A stretch of 64,000 nucleotides of DNA from Clavaria fumosa (GCA_951802425.1 OX637799.1:1488001-1552000); one strand, 5' to 3'; counted from the stretch's first letter, positions 10,344-21,343 are shown. Notes: generated by a model not told the origin, from the letters alone. Made by a program: numbers and translations.

Positions 10344-13271
10344 TTAAGGCTGGGCATCCCGACCAGCTAGCTTGGCCTTGTCAGGGTGGGAGAGGAAGAA
10401 GTCCCAGAGAAGCAATGTTACATTAGTGAGGTTCCTACGGGGCTCCCAAGTGTTTTCCTCCACTGGGTATCCCAACCACTTCACCAAGTACTTCACTCCA
10501 TGCCCCACCTTCTTAACATCAAGGATTGCCTCCACATCATACTCCAGGTGGTCATCATCGATCATAGGGGGTGGAGGGGGAGGCAGATTCCGAGAGGGGA
10601 AGGAAGGGGGATGGTAAGGCATCAACAGCAACTCATTGAAGACCCGATGGATGCGCCAGGCCTGAGGGAGCTTGAGGTGATACCCGGCAGGTCCCACCTT
10701 CTCTTCAATTGCAAAGGGGCCCGCATGCTTGTTGTCAAGCTTTTTAGAGGGACGGTCCATCTTTAAGTTCCTTGTGTCCAGCCAGACCAGATCTCCCACA
10801 GAGTACTCATGACTTGGGCGCTTTCCCATGTCGTAGCTCTTCTTCATCGCTGCCGCCACTTTTTCCATAGCCTCCTTGGCTGCTCTTCGGGATTCTGTGA
10901 GCTTAGCCAGCCACTCATCTGCCGCTGGGTTCACTTCTGTGGGTGGGCGGAGTCCCCCATTCCATGGGTGCCGACCGTACTCGAGGAAGAAGGGTGTCTG
11001 TCCAGTTGCAGAGTGCTCATGGTTGTTAAGGGCAAATTCTGCAGTGGACAACCACTCAGCCCAGTCATCCTGCAGGTGATCCACATAGGCCTGGAGGTAG
11101 ATCTCCATCTCCTGGTTTGCCCACTCTGTCTGCCCATCAGTCTGCAGGTGGAAAGCTGTACTTGGGTTTGCTTTCACTTGTATCATGGAGTAGAACTCCT
11201 TCATGAATTGAGACACAAACTGGGATCCCTGGTCACTCACAACCTTATGTGGGACTCCATGATCACGGAATACCCGGTCCCGAAGGAGGCATGCAGCTCC
11301 AAGTCCTGTGAGGTCAAGTCCAATCCCTTCCAGCAGTGTGTGCTTTGTGAACTTGTCAACAATGACAAGGATGGCATTGTGTCCACGTGAGAGGGGGAGG
11401 GGCCCCACAATGTCCCACATAATCACTGACCAGGGACCATCCAGAACAGGGTGTGGGTGGAGCGGGGCTGCACACTTGGTATGGTCAGGCTTCGTTCACT
11501 GGCATGTCTCGCACCCCTGGGCATACCGATCTGCATCTTTCACCATCCCCACCCACCAATAGGTCCTCAGCAATGCTGCTCTCAGCTTCCGTGGTCCAGG
11601 GTGCCCAGCTGTGGGGAGGTCATGCTCAAAAGCAAGGACTGCCTCACAGGCCTCCTCTGGTACCCATGTGATCCCACCCTTTTGCCAGAGTCCCATCCGA
11701 TCTCGTGTCCACTCATCATCAAGCCCCTCTGGCTTCTGTACATGTACCGCGCTATTTTTCTGGAGTAGTGTCTCCATTTCTGATGTGAATGACACGCAGA
11801 CCTCGGCCTCAGGGAAGACCTGTACTGGGGCATCCTCCTCCACCATCTCCCCATAGTCTGGCCTCCGGGAGAGAGCATCAGCTTTCATGTTTGATTTCCC
11901 AGTGCGGTACTTGATCTCGAAGTCAAAGCACTGGAGCTCCCCAACCCAACAAACCTGCCTCGGCTTCGAACTCCTCCAGTCGCCAAGTTGCTTGCATCTG
12001 TCTCTACCTTCCATCTCCCTTTGTCCTGAGGCAGAGCCAAGACTGGGGCCGATACGAGTGCCTGGCGGAGATCTCAGAAGGCTGCTTCCTCCTCCTCCTC
12101 CCATTTCCATGGAACATTCCCAGTCAGCCGGAAGAGTGGCTTTGCCCAGGCAGAAAGATTTGGGATGTGCCGGTGGAGGTAGTTCAGCATCCCATTGAAC
12201 CTCTGGACATCCTTCACATTCTTAGGATGTGGCCAATCTCGGACTGCCACACCCTTGGCCAGATCATGCTCTAGTCTGTTGTGGGAGATCTTCATCCCCA
12301 GGAAGATGATCTCACTCTTCTCAAACTCGCATTTACTGAGTTTGAGACACAACCCATTCTCTCCAAACTTCCTCAAGACCTGATCCATCCAGTACTGGTG
12401 TGTAGCCAAGTCCTCTGCAAACACAATGACATCATCCACATAGGCCCTCACATGTCCTCCTGCAATCTCCTCCCTCAACACATGATTCATGAAGCATTGG
12501 AAGGTAGCAGGGGCATTCTGCAGTCCAAACCACATGACAGCTGGTTCGAAGAGTCCACAGGGTGTCAGGAAGGCGCAGTGGTGCTGGTGCTCAGGCCAGA
12601 CCTGCATAGATGGGAAACCTCCCTTTGCATCAATCTTAGAGTAGATCAACGCTCCTTTAAGCACATCCACTGTGTCTCAGATGCGGGGGAGGGGGTACTT
12701 GTCCTTGATCAGGTGTGCATTCAGCCTCGAGTAGTCAATGATCAGCTGCAGCTTGTCCTTCTCATGTTTGAAGAAGAAGGGGCTGGCATACAGGGATTTC
12801 GAGGGCCGGATTCGTCCAGAAGCAAGCTGCTCATCCACCCAATGGTTCATCTCCACCATCTCCTGCCGTGTCAAAGAATACAGCTTGGAAGAGAGGTGCT
12901 CAGGGTCCTTTTTGAACTCGAACTTAATATCGAAGTCTGGTCAGGAGCAGGGAAGTTCATCCCACTTCGCTTCACTAAACACCAAGGGGTAACGGCTGGG
13001 CCAATCAGGGGTAGGGCCAGAGTTGGGAAAACGGGTGTCCAGAATACTCATGGATGTGAGGGTACTTGTTTTCAGGGGTGCAGAGGCTCGAGGGGATGGG
13101 GAACACTGTGGGGGGCAGCGGGTAAGGCTCAGCTCTGCCTTCTGCCAGTCAATATCCGGGATATGCCGCTTGAGCCAGTCATGCCCAAGGATGACCTTGT
13201 GGGACTGGGTCTTTCCCAGCAGAAAGTGGATCCGCTCCTGGTGGTCACCAACTCTCACCAGCACCTCTATC
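10344..13271 (-). pseudogene. pol: GypD copy D2 pol, decayed
   Basis: Remains of a pol polyprotein. Protease C-terminal part 13264-12941; RT 12874-12074 with YVDDVIVFAEDLATH; RNase H and integrase zinc region to 11496; integrase core and chromodomain 11426-10344 (DHGVPHKVVSDQGSQF, then EAILDVKKVGHGVKYLVKWL). It is broken by several stops and frameshifts. About 70 residues of RNase H are deleted at about 11967, where DASNLATGG codons run straight into KPRQVCWVGE. The 5' end with gag is missing and the sequence ends at the CCTAGG breakpoint. It ends with the PPT and LTR at 10332. Confidence 0.85.
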
Positions 13272-13278
13272 CCTAGGG
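13271..13278. other. Inversion breakpoint CCCTAGGG (right)
   Basis: Palindrome separating minus-strand D2 pol from plus-strand GypB gag. It shares CCTAGG with 5295-5300. The roughly 7.98 kb between the two hexamers is inferred to be inverted. Confidence 0.75.
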
Positions 13279-14243
13279 CATTCTACGGGTATACCCCGGG
13301 TTCAGATTTCACACACCATACCCCTACCCGCAATCACCATACCCTTATCAGGTAGGGGTTGACACCCTACCCGCATCATCTGTGGTGTAGTCATGAACGA
13401 GATGGCGGAGGCCATCTTCAAAACTCGCGCAATTAGCATCGAGTTATCCTCGGTTGAGGATATTATTGACACTAGTTGCCAAGTGGAAGCGACCCTCCAC
13501 TACCTCCAGCAGTGGAGGGCAGTGCCTTCAGTAGGGAACCAGGCAGGTCCCAAAGGAAACCCGCCTACAGGCAGAGTGCCTGTGGGGCAGAGGTTTGTGA
13601 GACTGCGGCTGTATCAGCCGCACACAGACTGTAGGCCAGGGGAACCTGTTCCCCTGCGGATCGACCGCGTCCAAACCAGAGGAAGCAAACGCTGGCTAGA
13701 ACCGCCTAAGGCGGTGCCCAAGATTGGGGTATGAGGCGGAGAGGAGCAGAAAGCTCCTCTAACATGCTATATGTGCGGGAAAGCAGGGCACTACGCGAAT
13801 GTGTGCCCTCAGTCACAGCGAAAGCCAGAGGCTTTTAGGGGAAATAAAAATGGTATTTATATACCTCAATATCAACAATGTAAGGAACTACGCCTTACAA
13901 GAGGAGCCGGGCAAGTCGGAGCCCGAGGAACTGCCAGAAACACCTGCGGTTGAAAGCGTGGAGCTGGAGGGTGAAGCCCTACTGGAGGAAGTTGCGGAAG
14001 ATGACTACGCTGGTCGCGGGGACCAGTACGATTCGGACAAGCTCTTCGTCCTTGAAGAGCTCGAGGAGGAGGCGGAAAGCGACCAGGTCGCTGGAATCTG
14101 GGAATTGGAAGAGGACGAGGTCCTCTACACGACAGAAGTATGCGTCGGCCATGTCGACAACAGGCCGTTTCGGGCGCACGTCCGGAAGGAGCAGACGGGA
14201 TCGCGCCCGGTAGTGACAAAGGAGGCTAGGCAATGCCTCGCGG
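13279..14243 (+). pseudogene. gag: GypB gag C-terminus and start of protease
   Basis: Continues the gag frame broken at 5301. Reading from GGG at 13276 is in frame with MNEMAEAIFKTRA at 13393, except for a TGA at 13360-13362. Another TGA follows VPKIGV at 13732-13734. The CCHC zinc knuckle CYMCGKAGHYANVCP is at about 13768-13812. The frame then shifts by one into an acidic linker (EELEEEAESDQVAG) leading to protease, which is either a programmed frameshift or decay. The last codons, RQCLA, join AYITVNGVKAY at 24133 once GypC and one GCGG copy are removed. Confidence 0.85.
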
Positions 14244-15161
14244 TGTAAGGACCATATGCGATCTAAACACGGAAACATGACAGATACCGACTATCCGGAT
14301 GTTTTGCGATCCAAAGAAATTACGTGCGATACGAACCGATAACGATCCGACACCGTCCGATAACGACCGATAGTATCCGATACATGTCCGATGTCGGACA
14401 CTTCGGTCTTCAATCCCCCGTGACGATCACAGCCCACCGCTCTCACACACCGCCCACGCCTCTCTATTTCACCTCTCCAGCACGGTCAGCGCTCGACATA
14501 CACACTATTCCATTCCCATTCCTTTATTTCATATACCATGCTGTAAATTTCATATTATGATCCCTTTCAACCATTCAATCGTTTAAACGTTTCAAACCCT
14601 TTGCAGTACCTTGTCCATTGTTCTTAGTACCCCTTTGCTGTACCAGCCCCACTTTCCTTCAGTTTATGAGCGGTCCGGACATTTGCTAGTTATCGGACAT
14701 TTCATTCCTCCGAGCTACTCATTTCCCTTGTGATATAACTCCTTCATGTAACCCTTCACGCGACATGGCGCTGTTCCATGTGTTTTCCGGACATTTCCGT
14801 ACATTCCAATTTGCTGTACTTACAGAACTGTACTTAAGTACACTCCGGACCTCTCTGAAATACAGCTTTCTGAACCCCTTCTCTCTGTTAGAAACCTCAC
14901 CTAAGCTCACCCGTCGTCGCAACCTTCGATCCGCTGGCCTCCGTCGTTGCCGGCCCTTCGTCTTATCGCACCATCCTCATCGGATTTTATCGGACACATA
15001 GCAGAATATCCCGGACACCGTATATTTCTATTTCTCACATATTTTGAATTCATACTCCACATCCTCAAGGGTGTTTGGTGAATCTCTAACGCCTTACAGG
15101 AACCCCTGAAGGACTTGACTGTAATCAAGCAGTTGCAGCAAGAACCGTAATACCCACTACA
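14244..15161 (+). repeat. GypC 5' LTR
   Basis: 918 bp, TGTAAGGACCATATGCG to TACCCACTACA. It matches 23210-24127 with one difference seen by eye. It includes the phased CCGAY array at 14336-14392 and should hold the promoter. The short open frames inside it recur in both LTRs and are not genes. Confidence 0.95.
14336..14392 (+). promoter_or_regulatory. Helically phased CCGAY array in GypC LTR
   Basis: Six copies of CCGA(T/C) start at 14336, 14347, 14357, 14367, 14377 and 14388, spaced 10-11 bp, about one DNA turn. The same array is at 23302-23358 in the 3' LTR. Such phasing would put a bound factor on one face of the helix, so a protein-binding role is inferred. Confidence 0.5.
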
Positions 15162-15165
15162 ATTC

Positions 15166-15184
15166 TGGAGCCCACCGCGAGGGG
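15166..15184 (+). other. GypC candidate tRNA primer-binding site
   Basis: TGGAGCCCACCGCGAGGGG starts four bases after the LTR. Its complement ends in CCA and looks like a tRNA acceptor and T-stem 3' strand. I cannot assign the tRNA without the genome's tRNA set. The remaining leader to 15550 shows no other feature. Confidence 0.6.
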
Positions 15185-15550
15185 TTCAACAAGACGTCTT
15201 CACTACCACCCTCAAGGATTCCCAGAGGCTCATCCGCTCCTCAGCCTCGACGCTCCGAACGCCTGAGAAGTCGAAACCCGAATCCGATCACAGAACCACC
15301 GCCCTCCGAACCCCCCGGAGAAGTAATTGAAACTTCCCACCTTCTTCCATCGGACATTCCCAGTATCTCATCCATTGTCTACTCCCACACGAGTTTCACC
15401 ACTCCGGATCCCTCACTACCACAGACCTTCGAACAACCACACTCACCGCTTACACCACTTCCCCTTGAACCAGACATCCTTCATTTCCCGCCCGAAACAC
15501 CTCAGAATTCACCAGACGAAGTTCACTCACCGCCCCACGCACCAATACAA

Positions 15551-17548
15551 ATGGCCAACCAACCGAGATATCCGCTCCGTGGCGCCCACGGGGCCCCTGC
15601 CTTTGACGGAGTACCGACACACCTCAACCGGTACTTCGAGGACATCGACATCGTGCTCACCGGCGTCAACCCAGACGTTCCAGAACCCGATTTAATTCGG
15701 TACGCCAAGCACTATCTCGACACCGATACGTGTCTCCTCTGGGAGACTCTCTCACCTGACCCGGACCCGGTATGGACGTGGGATACCTTCAAAGCGGCCG
15801 TCCGACGACTTTATCCAGGATCTGATGGAGGTCGCTTATTTTCCGTCGCCGACCTGGACCGTTTCATATCGGACTCGGCCCAAAAGGGAGTTTACACGCG
15901 CGCAGAACACGGAGAATACTATCGGGACTTTCTCCGGATCACCTCGCACTTGATCACATCACAGCGTATGTCCACAAATGACAGGAACCGACTTTACATC
16001 CTCGGATTTGGGGATCATACAAGGCGTCGGATCGAAAGCCGACTCGCTATCATACTACCAAACCACCATCCGGAGGATCCTTACCCCATGAATGAAGTAC
16101 ATGGTGCAGCTGAATTTCTTCTCTCCTCGACGTCCCCCCACTCTGCGACAACCGATCAACTTTCCGGACCCGTCCGTCTCGCATCTTCAGCCCCCGGGAG
16201 AGAAACGAAACCGGTAGTCAAGAAGGAAGAATTTGATATGTCCGCAGCATGGGCAACATTCGCTTCCACAATGGCTCGCCTGGAATCGATTTTGACAGCC
16301 CAATCTCTCGAACCGGCAAGACACTCCGCTCCCCGGACAACGAACTCTCCCGCAGGCCGGACGTGTAATTTCTGTTCGGAAATAGGTCATTTTGTTAGTG
16401 CCTGTCCGAAGGCCCTCGAATACATTAAGTCCGGCAAATGTATACGGAACACAGAAGGCAGGATTTGTCTCCCCTCCGGACGATATTTGCCAGGCACTAT
16501 CTCAGGGAACAACCTATCCGAGCGCTTCGACAAGTACTACGCTACATACCAATCCCAGAACACGCAACCGGCGACAACCGCGGTATTTGAAGCACAGCCG
16601 ATCGGACAATCCGCTCACCCCCCGGACATGGAAGACGATTCGGACGAGGAAGATGACGAGAATACCGTGTTGGAAAACATGGTCCGCACCTTTGCAAACG
16701 ATGTCGCGAAGAAAGTAGACAAGGGCAAAAGGAAAGCACCCACACCCAGGAATACCGATCCTCAGCCATCTAGGTTACCGCCCCCACCCGCCGTTGTTAT
16801 TACGCCGCCTCAGGTCACTCGTCCATCAAAGCCGGAGAAAATCGAACGACCCGACGTCCAGTACCATTACCAAGCTCCGATCGAAAATCCGGTAACCGTT
16901 CAACAAGTATTCGATCGCGCACTCGACATGCCAGTCCGCGTCACACCTCGCGAACTACTCGCCATTTCCGGAGACATCCGCAAAAAGATGAAGGATGTGG
17001 TTACCGCTCGTCGCGTTCCGGTCACCGCGTCCGTCATACAGGATACGCTCTATACAAACATTACGGTCCCGGACACCTCCGATCTTGTTGTCGCCGTCGA
17101 CGCTGCTCCGCTCCGCATCGTAGAAGGGATATTGGACAACCGGATCGCCGCGGAGTGCCTGCTCGACCAAGGCAGCTCAATCGTGGCAATGCGAAGAGAC
17201 GTTTGGGAGAAACTCGGCAACCCACTACACTCCGAGAACGTTATTCACATGGAATCCTCTCATGGCACCATCGCTCCGACCCTCGGACTCATCAAGAATT
17301 TCCCCCTACAGATCGGTCCGTGCACATTCCATGTTCAAATGCAAGTAGCAGACACGTTGCCCTGCGAGGTTCTTGTCGGACGACCGTTTTTCATGTTAAC
17401 CGGTTCCCAAACGATTGACCATCCCCACGGGGCCCAGGACCTTATTCTCAACGATCCAAACACCGGAGAAAGAATCATAGTGCCAACGAAGGAGCGAATC
17501 CCGATCCGCAAATCCTTGAAGAACAAGAAACCGCATCCGGATTTTTGA
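15551..17548 (+). CDS. gag: GypC Gag-protease polyprotein
   Basis: 665 aa from ATG 15551. It encodes the structural Gag and the aspartic protease that processes the polyprotein. Residues about 1-190 are the capsid region (WTWDTFKAAVRRLYPG, EYYRDFLRITSHL). A CCHC zinc knuckle, CNFCSEIGHFVSAC, is near residue 280, followed by an acidic DDSDEEDDE stretch. The protease near residues 520-630 has LLDQGSSIVAM at the active site, a D-x-G variant of the usual DSG/DTG, and a late VGRPFF strand. It ends GAT TTT TGA, overlapping pol by four bases. A 21-bp stretch at 16181-16201 repeats the sequence beside the 3' PPT. Confidence 0.95.
   Translation: MANQPRYPLRGAHGAPAFDGVPTHLNRYFEDIDIVLTGVNPDVPEPDLIRYAKHYLDTDTCLLWETLSPDPDPVWTWDTFKAAVRRLYPGSDGGRLFSVADLDRFISDSAQKGVYTRAEHGEYYRDFLRITSHLITSQRMSTNDRNRLYILGFGDHTRRRIESRLAIILPNHHPEDPYPMNEVHGAAEFLLSSTSPHSATTDQLSGPVRLASSAPGRETKPVVKKEEFDMSAAWATFASTMARLESILTAQSLEPARHSAPRTTNSPAGRTCNFCSEIGHFVSACPKALEYIKSGKCIRNTEGRICLPSGRYLPGTISGNNLSERFDKYYATYQSQNTQPATTAVFEAQPIGQSAHPPDMEDDSDEEDDENTVLENMVRTFANDVAKKVDKGKRKAPTPRNTDPQPSRLPPPPAVVITPPQVTRPSKPEKIERPDVQYHYQAPIENPVTVQQVFDRALDMPVRVTPRELLAISGDIRKKMKDVVTARRVPVTASVIQDTLYTNITVPDTSDLVVAVDAAPLRIVEGILDNRIAAECLLDQGSSIVAMRRDVWEKLGNPLHSENVIHMESSHGTIAPTLGLIKNFPLQIGPCTFHVQMQVADTLPCEVLVGRPFFMLTGSQTIDHPHGAQDLILNDPNTGERIIVPTKERIPIRKSLKNKKPHPDF
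16181..16201 (+). other. Internal copy of the GypC PPT region
   Basis: The 21 bases from GCATC to GGGAGA match 23188-23208, which ends one base before the 3' LTR, at 20 of 21 positions. They lie inside gag. This may be a central-polypurine-tract-like second plus-strand primer or the trace of a duplication. Confidence 0.5.
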
Positions 17549-20500
17549 GAGCTGGAGCCTCGAATGTCCGCAAACCAACGGACTTACCTCCGATCAATGC
17601 GGACACGGAAGCTATACCCAGATACGAGACTCCAGCCATTTTTCCTACTTCCGTTCACGTTCCCTTATCGTTTTCCCTTATAAACCCAGTCTCTCTCGAC
17701 CCCTTCCCCTGTATCAGTATCTCGGACGTTTCTCTCGATTCCGCTGATTCCCCAGTCGCTATCGGAAGTGAACCGTCGCGTCCAAATGTTGCAACCCCCT
17801 TGTACAACAAAACCCCCGAAATAAATTCCCTGTCTACGGACGCCGTTCTTCCAGTTTACTTGGGAAAGAAATATAAGAAAGTCGCGAATCGCGTCAATCC
17901 GATCAAAGCGACAGTACCCAAAGAATTCCGGATTGTCCGACGCCGACACCCGGACCCCCTAGCCGATATGCCAACTCTTCCGACCCATCCCCCCGATTTC
18001 ACCCCCGGTCTTCGATACACTCAAAACCGGAAAGACACGCACAACGCCAACCCCACCGGATTCTTATGGCCGGAGGAAGAAAAACTCGTTCACCATCTTA
18101 TTAAAGCCCAGGAAGACGCCTTCGCTTGGAAAGAGACCGAAAAAGGACGATTCGACGCAAAATACTTCGATCCGATTATTATCCCGACAGTCGAACATAT
18201 CCCTTGGATCTTCAAAAATATACCGATTCCCCCCGGTATTTACGACGAAGTTCTCAAAGTAATCCGGGAAAAGATCGCAGCCGGCGTTTATGAAGAATCC
18301 AACTCTTCTTATCGGTCCCAGTGGTTTTGCGTGTTAAAGAAAGACGGAAAGTCTCTCCGACTCGTGCACAACCTCCAGCCGCTTAACAAAATCACTATCG
18401 GCGATTCCGCGGTCCCCCCGATAATGGAGGTTTTTGCGGAATCATTCGCCGGACGCGGATGTTACGGATCACTCGACCTTTTCGTCTCCTTCGATCAGCG
18501 GTCTCTGGACGAACGAAGCCGAGACCTCACCACGTTTCAAACCCCTCTCGGAGCAAAACGGCTCACCTGCGTCCCCATGGGATACACCAACGCGACGCAG
18601 ATTATGCATGGAGACGTCACGCATGTTCTACAAGATGAAATTCCGCACGTAACCATCCCATTCGTAGACGATGTAGCGATCAAGGGCCCGGAAACCCGAT
18701 ACGAGCTTCCGGACGGCACCTACGAGACGATCCCTGAGAATCCGCAAATACGACGATTTGTTTGGGAGCATTTAAATAACGTCAACCGGGTGCTCCAACG
18801 AATCAAGAAAGTCGGAGGAACCTTTAACGGCAAGAAAACGACAATTTGCGTTCCCGAAGCAGTCGTTACCGGACATACGTGCACATACGAAGGACGAGTT
18901 CCGGATGCCTCCAACGTTCAGCGTATCCGGGACTGGCCTCCTTGCAAAACCCTGACCGATGTCCGATCATTTTTAGGGGTTTGCGGACTACTCCGGATAT
19001 TCATTAAAAACTACGCCGTACTTGCCCGACCTCTTGTCAGTCTAACTCGCAAGGACGTGCCATTCAGATTCGAAAAAGAAGAACAAAACTCGATGGACCG
19101 ACTCAAACACGCGATTCTGAACTCATCCGCCATCCGACCAATCGACTACCGCTCCGGACAACCCGTAATCCTCGCCGTCGACTCATCAAATATCGCCGTT
19201 GGTTTCGCACTCTTCCAAATTGGAGAAGATGGAATACGATATCCCTCCCGCTTTGGCTCCATTACCTGGAACGAACGCGAGGCCCGATACTCACAAGCAA
19301 AAATCGAATTATACGGACTCTTCCGCGCACTTCGGTCGTACCGGATTTACCTTATAGGCCTTCCGAAATTTACTGTCGAAATGGACGCGAAGTTCATTAA
19401 GGGTATGCTAAACAATCCGGACATTCAACCCAACGCTGCCATGAATCGATGGATTGCCGGTATACTACTCTTCGATTTCGATCTTGTTCATATTCCCGCA
19501 GATAAGCACACCGGAGCCGACGGACTATCACGCCGACGTGCCGCAGATGGTGAAGAAGATACCGAGTCTGAAGATCACGAAGAATGGATCGATCGGAGCT
19601 ACGTATTCGCCATGGAACACATGAATCGAGCACCGGACGCTTCCTACACATCCGAGACACGACTCGCCGGCATCACCCATACTCGCTTCAAAGTTTACAC
19701 AGGATCGACGCTACTCAATTCGACGGTACCACCCGAGGAATCACCGACCCCGAACGAATCTTCCGCCGTCCTTATACCCCGATCCGATGCAGCAAACAAA
19801 AGAGAAGAACAGATTCGCAAAATTGAATCTTTCCTTCGAAACCCGATCCGTCCCTCCGGCATTGACGCAAACCAGTTCCGACGACTGGTCCGCTCCGCAT
19901 CCGAGTTCTTCATCCTAGATGACAAATTATGGCGTCGCCGACCTAACGGATACCACCAAGTAGTACCTCCGGACCACAAACGTCTCGCAATTATCACAGA
20001 GGCACACGATTCACTCGGCCACAAAGGCGTTTACGTTATCCGGACACGTATTCTAAATCGGTTCTGGTGGCCGGTGCTGGATCAAGACGTAAAATGGTTT
20101 GTCAAAACTTGTCACCAATGCCAAACTCGGCAAATCCGGAAGATCTTCATTCCACCGACGGTCGCTACACCGGCCGGTCTTTTCCGTCGAGCGCACATTG
20201 ATACTATGTTCCTACCAAGAGCCCGCGGTTTCCGACTTCTCGTCCACGCCCGATGCTCGTTATCCGCATATCCGGAAGCAAGACCGCTACGAAACGAGAC
20301 CGCCCGACTTCTCGGAACCTTCATATTCGAAGATATACTATGCCGATGGGGAGCAGTAGAAGAGATTATCACGGATAACGGAGCCCCATTTATCAAAGCC
20401 CTCGATTTCCTTAAGAAACGGTACGGAATCCATCACATCCGTATATCCGGATACAACTCCCGCGCTAACGGCGTCATCGAACGTGCCCATCGATCGGTCC

Positions 20501-21282
20501 GTGAGTCGTTAATCAAAGCAGCAGATGGAGACGAATCGAAATGGCCGGACGTTTTACCCTCAGTCATTTGGGCAGAACGAACCACGATCCAACGGTCCAC
20601 CGGCCACTCCCCATTTTACATCGCACATGGCGTCGAACCGCTTTTCCCCTTCGACATATCCGAAGCAACATATTTAATTCCGACCGCCGACGCCCCGATG
20701 ACCACTCCGGAACTGATAGCCCTTCGTGCCCGCCAACTGCAAAAACGAGAAGAAGATCTAGCAACAATCGCCGATAAAGTGCTCGCTGCCCGCAAACAAT
20801 CCGTCAAGCAGTTCATCGACGCACACCGGAAGTCTATTATCGACTACGACTTCCAACCCGGATCGTTGGTATTGATCCGCAATTCGGCCGTTGAAATGGA
20901 ATTAAATCGAAAAACAAAACCGCGATTCTTCGGACCGATGATCGTCGTTCGCCGAACACAATATGGCGCCTATATTCTCTCGGAACTCGACGGCGCCGTT
21001 TCCAAAATCCACTACGCAGCTTTCCGCATCATTCCCTACTATCCGAGGTCGCAAACATCGATTCCGGTCACTTCTATCATCGACCAAACGACGGAGATAA
21101 ACGAGGACATCTCTCCCTATCAAATACACGAGGCGTCACCCAACTCTATCGACAGAGAAGATGAGCAAAACCAAGCGGCTGACCTATCCGATGAATCCGA
21201 TAATGAAACCACCGACGACGACACTGCAGAAACTCGTCCGCAACGCTCCGGAGCAACCCGGAACCTTCGGCCTCGCCATTAA
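17545..21282 (+). CDS. pol: GypC RT, RNase H and integrase
   Basis: About 1,245 codons in the -1 frame relative to gag, with no ATG at its start; the first codon in the overlap is TTG. The run ATTTTTGA at the junction suits -1 frameshifting with Phe-tRNA on TTT. RT has SLDLFVSFDQRS and the catalytic FVDDVAIKG. RNase H has AVDSSNIAVGFALF. Integrase has an HHCC zinc finger (HDSLGHKG, CHQCQ) and the three acidic residues in HIDTMF, ITDNGAPF and ERAHRSVRE. The tail after about residue 1190 is acidic with no chromodomain. There are no stops or frameshifts, so all catalytic residues are intact. Confidence 0.95.
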   Translation: MRAGASNVRKPTDLPPINADTEAIPRYETPAIFPTSVHVPLSFSLINPVSLDPFPCISISDVSLDSADSPVAIGSEPSRPNVATPLYNKTPEINSLSTDAVLPVYLGKKYKKVANRVNPIKATVPKEFRIVRRRHPDPLADMPTLPTHPPDFTPGLRYTQNRKDTHNANPTGFLWPEEEKLVHHLIKAQEDAFAWKETEKGRFDAKYFDPIIIPTVEHIPWIFKNIPIPPGIYDEVLKVIREKIAAGVYEESNSSYRSQWFCVLKKDGKSLRLVHNLQPLNKITIGDSAVPPIMEVFAESFAGRGCYGSLDLFVSFDQRSLDERSRDLTTFQTPLGAKRLTCVPMGYTNATQIMHGDVTHVLQDEIPHVTIPFVDDVAIKGPETRYELPDGTYETIPENPQIRRFVWEHLNNVNRVLQRIKKVGGTFNGKKTTICVPEAVVTGHTCTYEGRVPDASNVQRIRDWPPCKTLTDVRSFLGVCGLLRIFIKNYAVLARPLVSLTRKDVPFRFEKEEQNSMDRLKHAILNSSAIRPIDYRSGQPVILAVDSSNIAVGFALFQIGEDGIRYPSRFGSITWNEREARYSQAKIELYGLFRALRSYRIYLIGLPKFTVEMDAKFIKGMLNNPDIQPNAAMNRWIAGILLFDFDLVHIPADKHTGADGLSRRRAADGEEDTESEDHEEWIDRSYVFAMEHMNRAPDASYTSETRLAGITHTRFKVYTGSTLLNSTVPPEESPTPNESSAVLIPRSDAANKREEQIRKIESFLRNPIRPSGIDANQFRRLVRSASEFFILDDKLWRRRPNGYHQVVPPDHKRLAIITEAHDSLGHKGVYVIRTRILNRFWWPVLDQDVKWFVKTCHQCQTRQIRKIFIPPTVATPAGLFRRAHIDTMFLPRARGFRLLVHARCSLSAYPEARPLRNETARLLGTFIFEDILCRWGAVEEIITDNGAPFIKALDFLKKRYGIHHIRISGYNSRANGVIERAHRSVRESLIKAADGDESKWPDVLPSVIWAERTTIQRSTGHSPFYIAHGVEPLFPFDISEATYLIPTADAPMTTPELIALRARQLQKREEDLATIADKVLAARKQSVKQFIDAHRKSIIDYDFQPGSLVLIRNSAVEMELNRKTKPRFFGPMIVVRRTQYGAYILSELDGAVSKIHYAAFRIIPYYPRSQTSIPVTSIIDQTTEINEDISPYQIHEASPNSIDREDEQNQAADLSDESDNETTDDDTAETRPQRSGATRNLRPRH

Positions 21283-21341
21283 GTATTTTTTCTCCATCAT
21301 ATCCTTCATTTTTCTATACTTCACATTGATTCACACCTTCG

Positions 21342-21343
<2 letters not shown>

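Noticed and set aside
12281..13276. 331-codon plus-strand ORF
   Set aside because: Antisense shadow of decayed D2 pol, which reads as RT and protease on the other strand.
14324..15001. Small ORFs repeated at 23290-23967
   Set aside because: They lie inside the two identical LTRs; repetition comes from LTR duplication.
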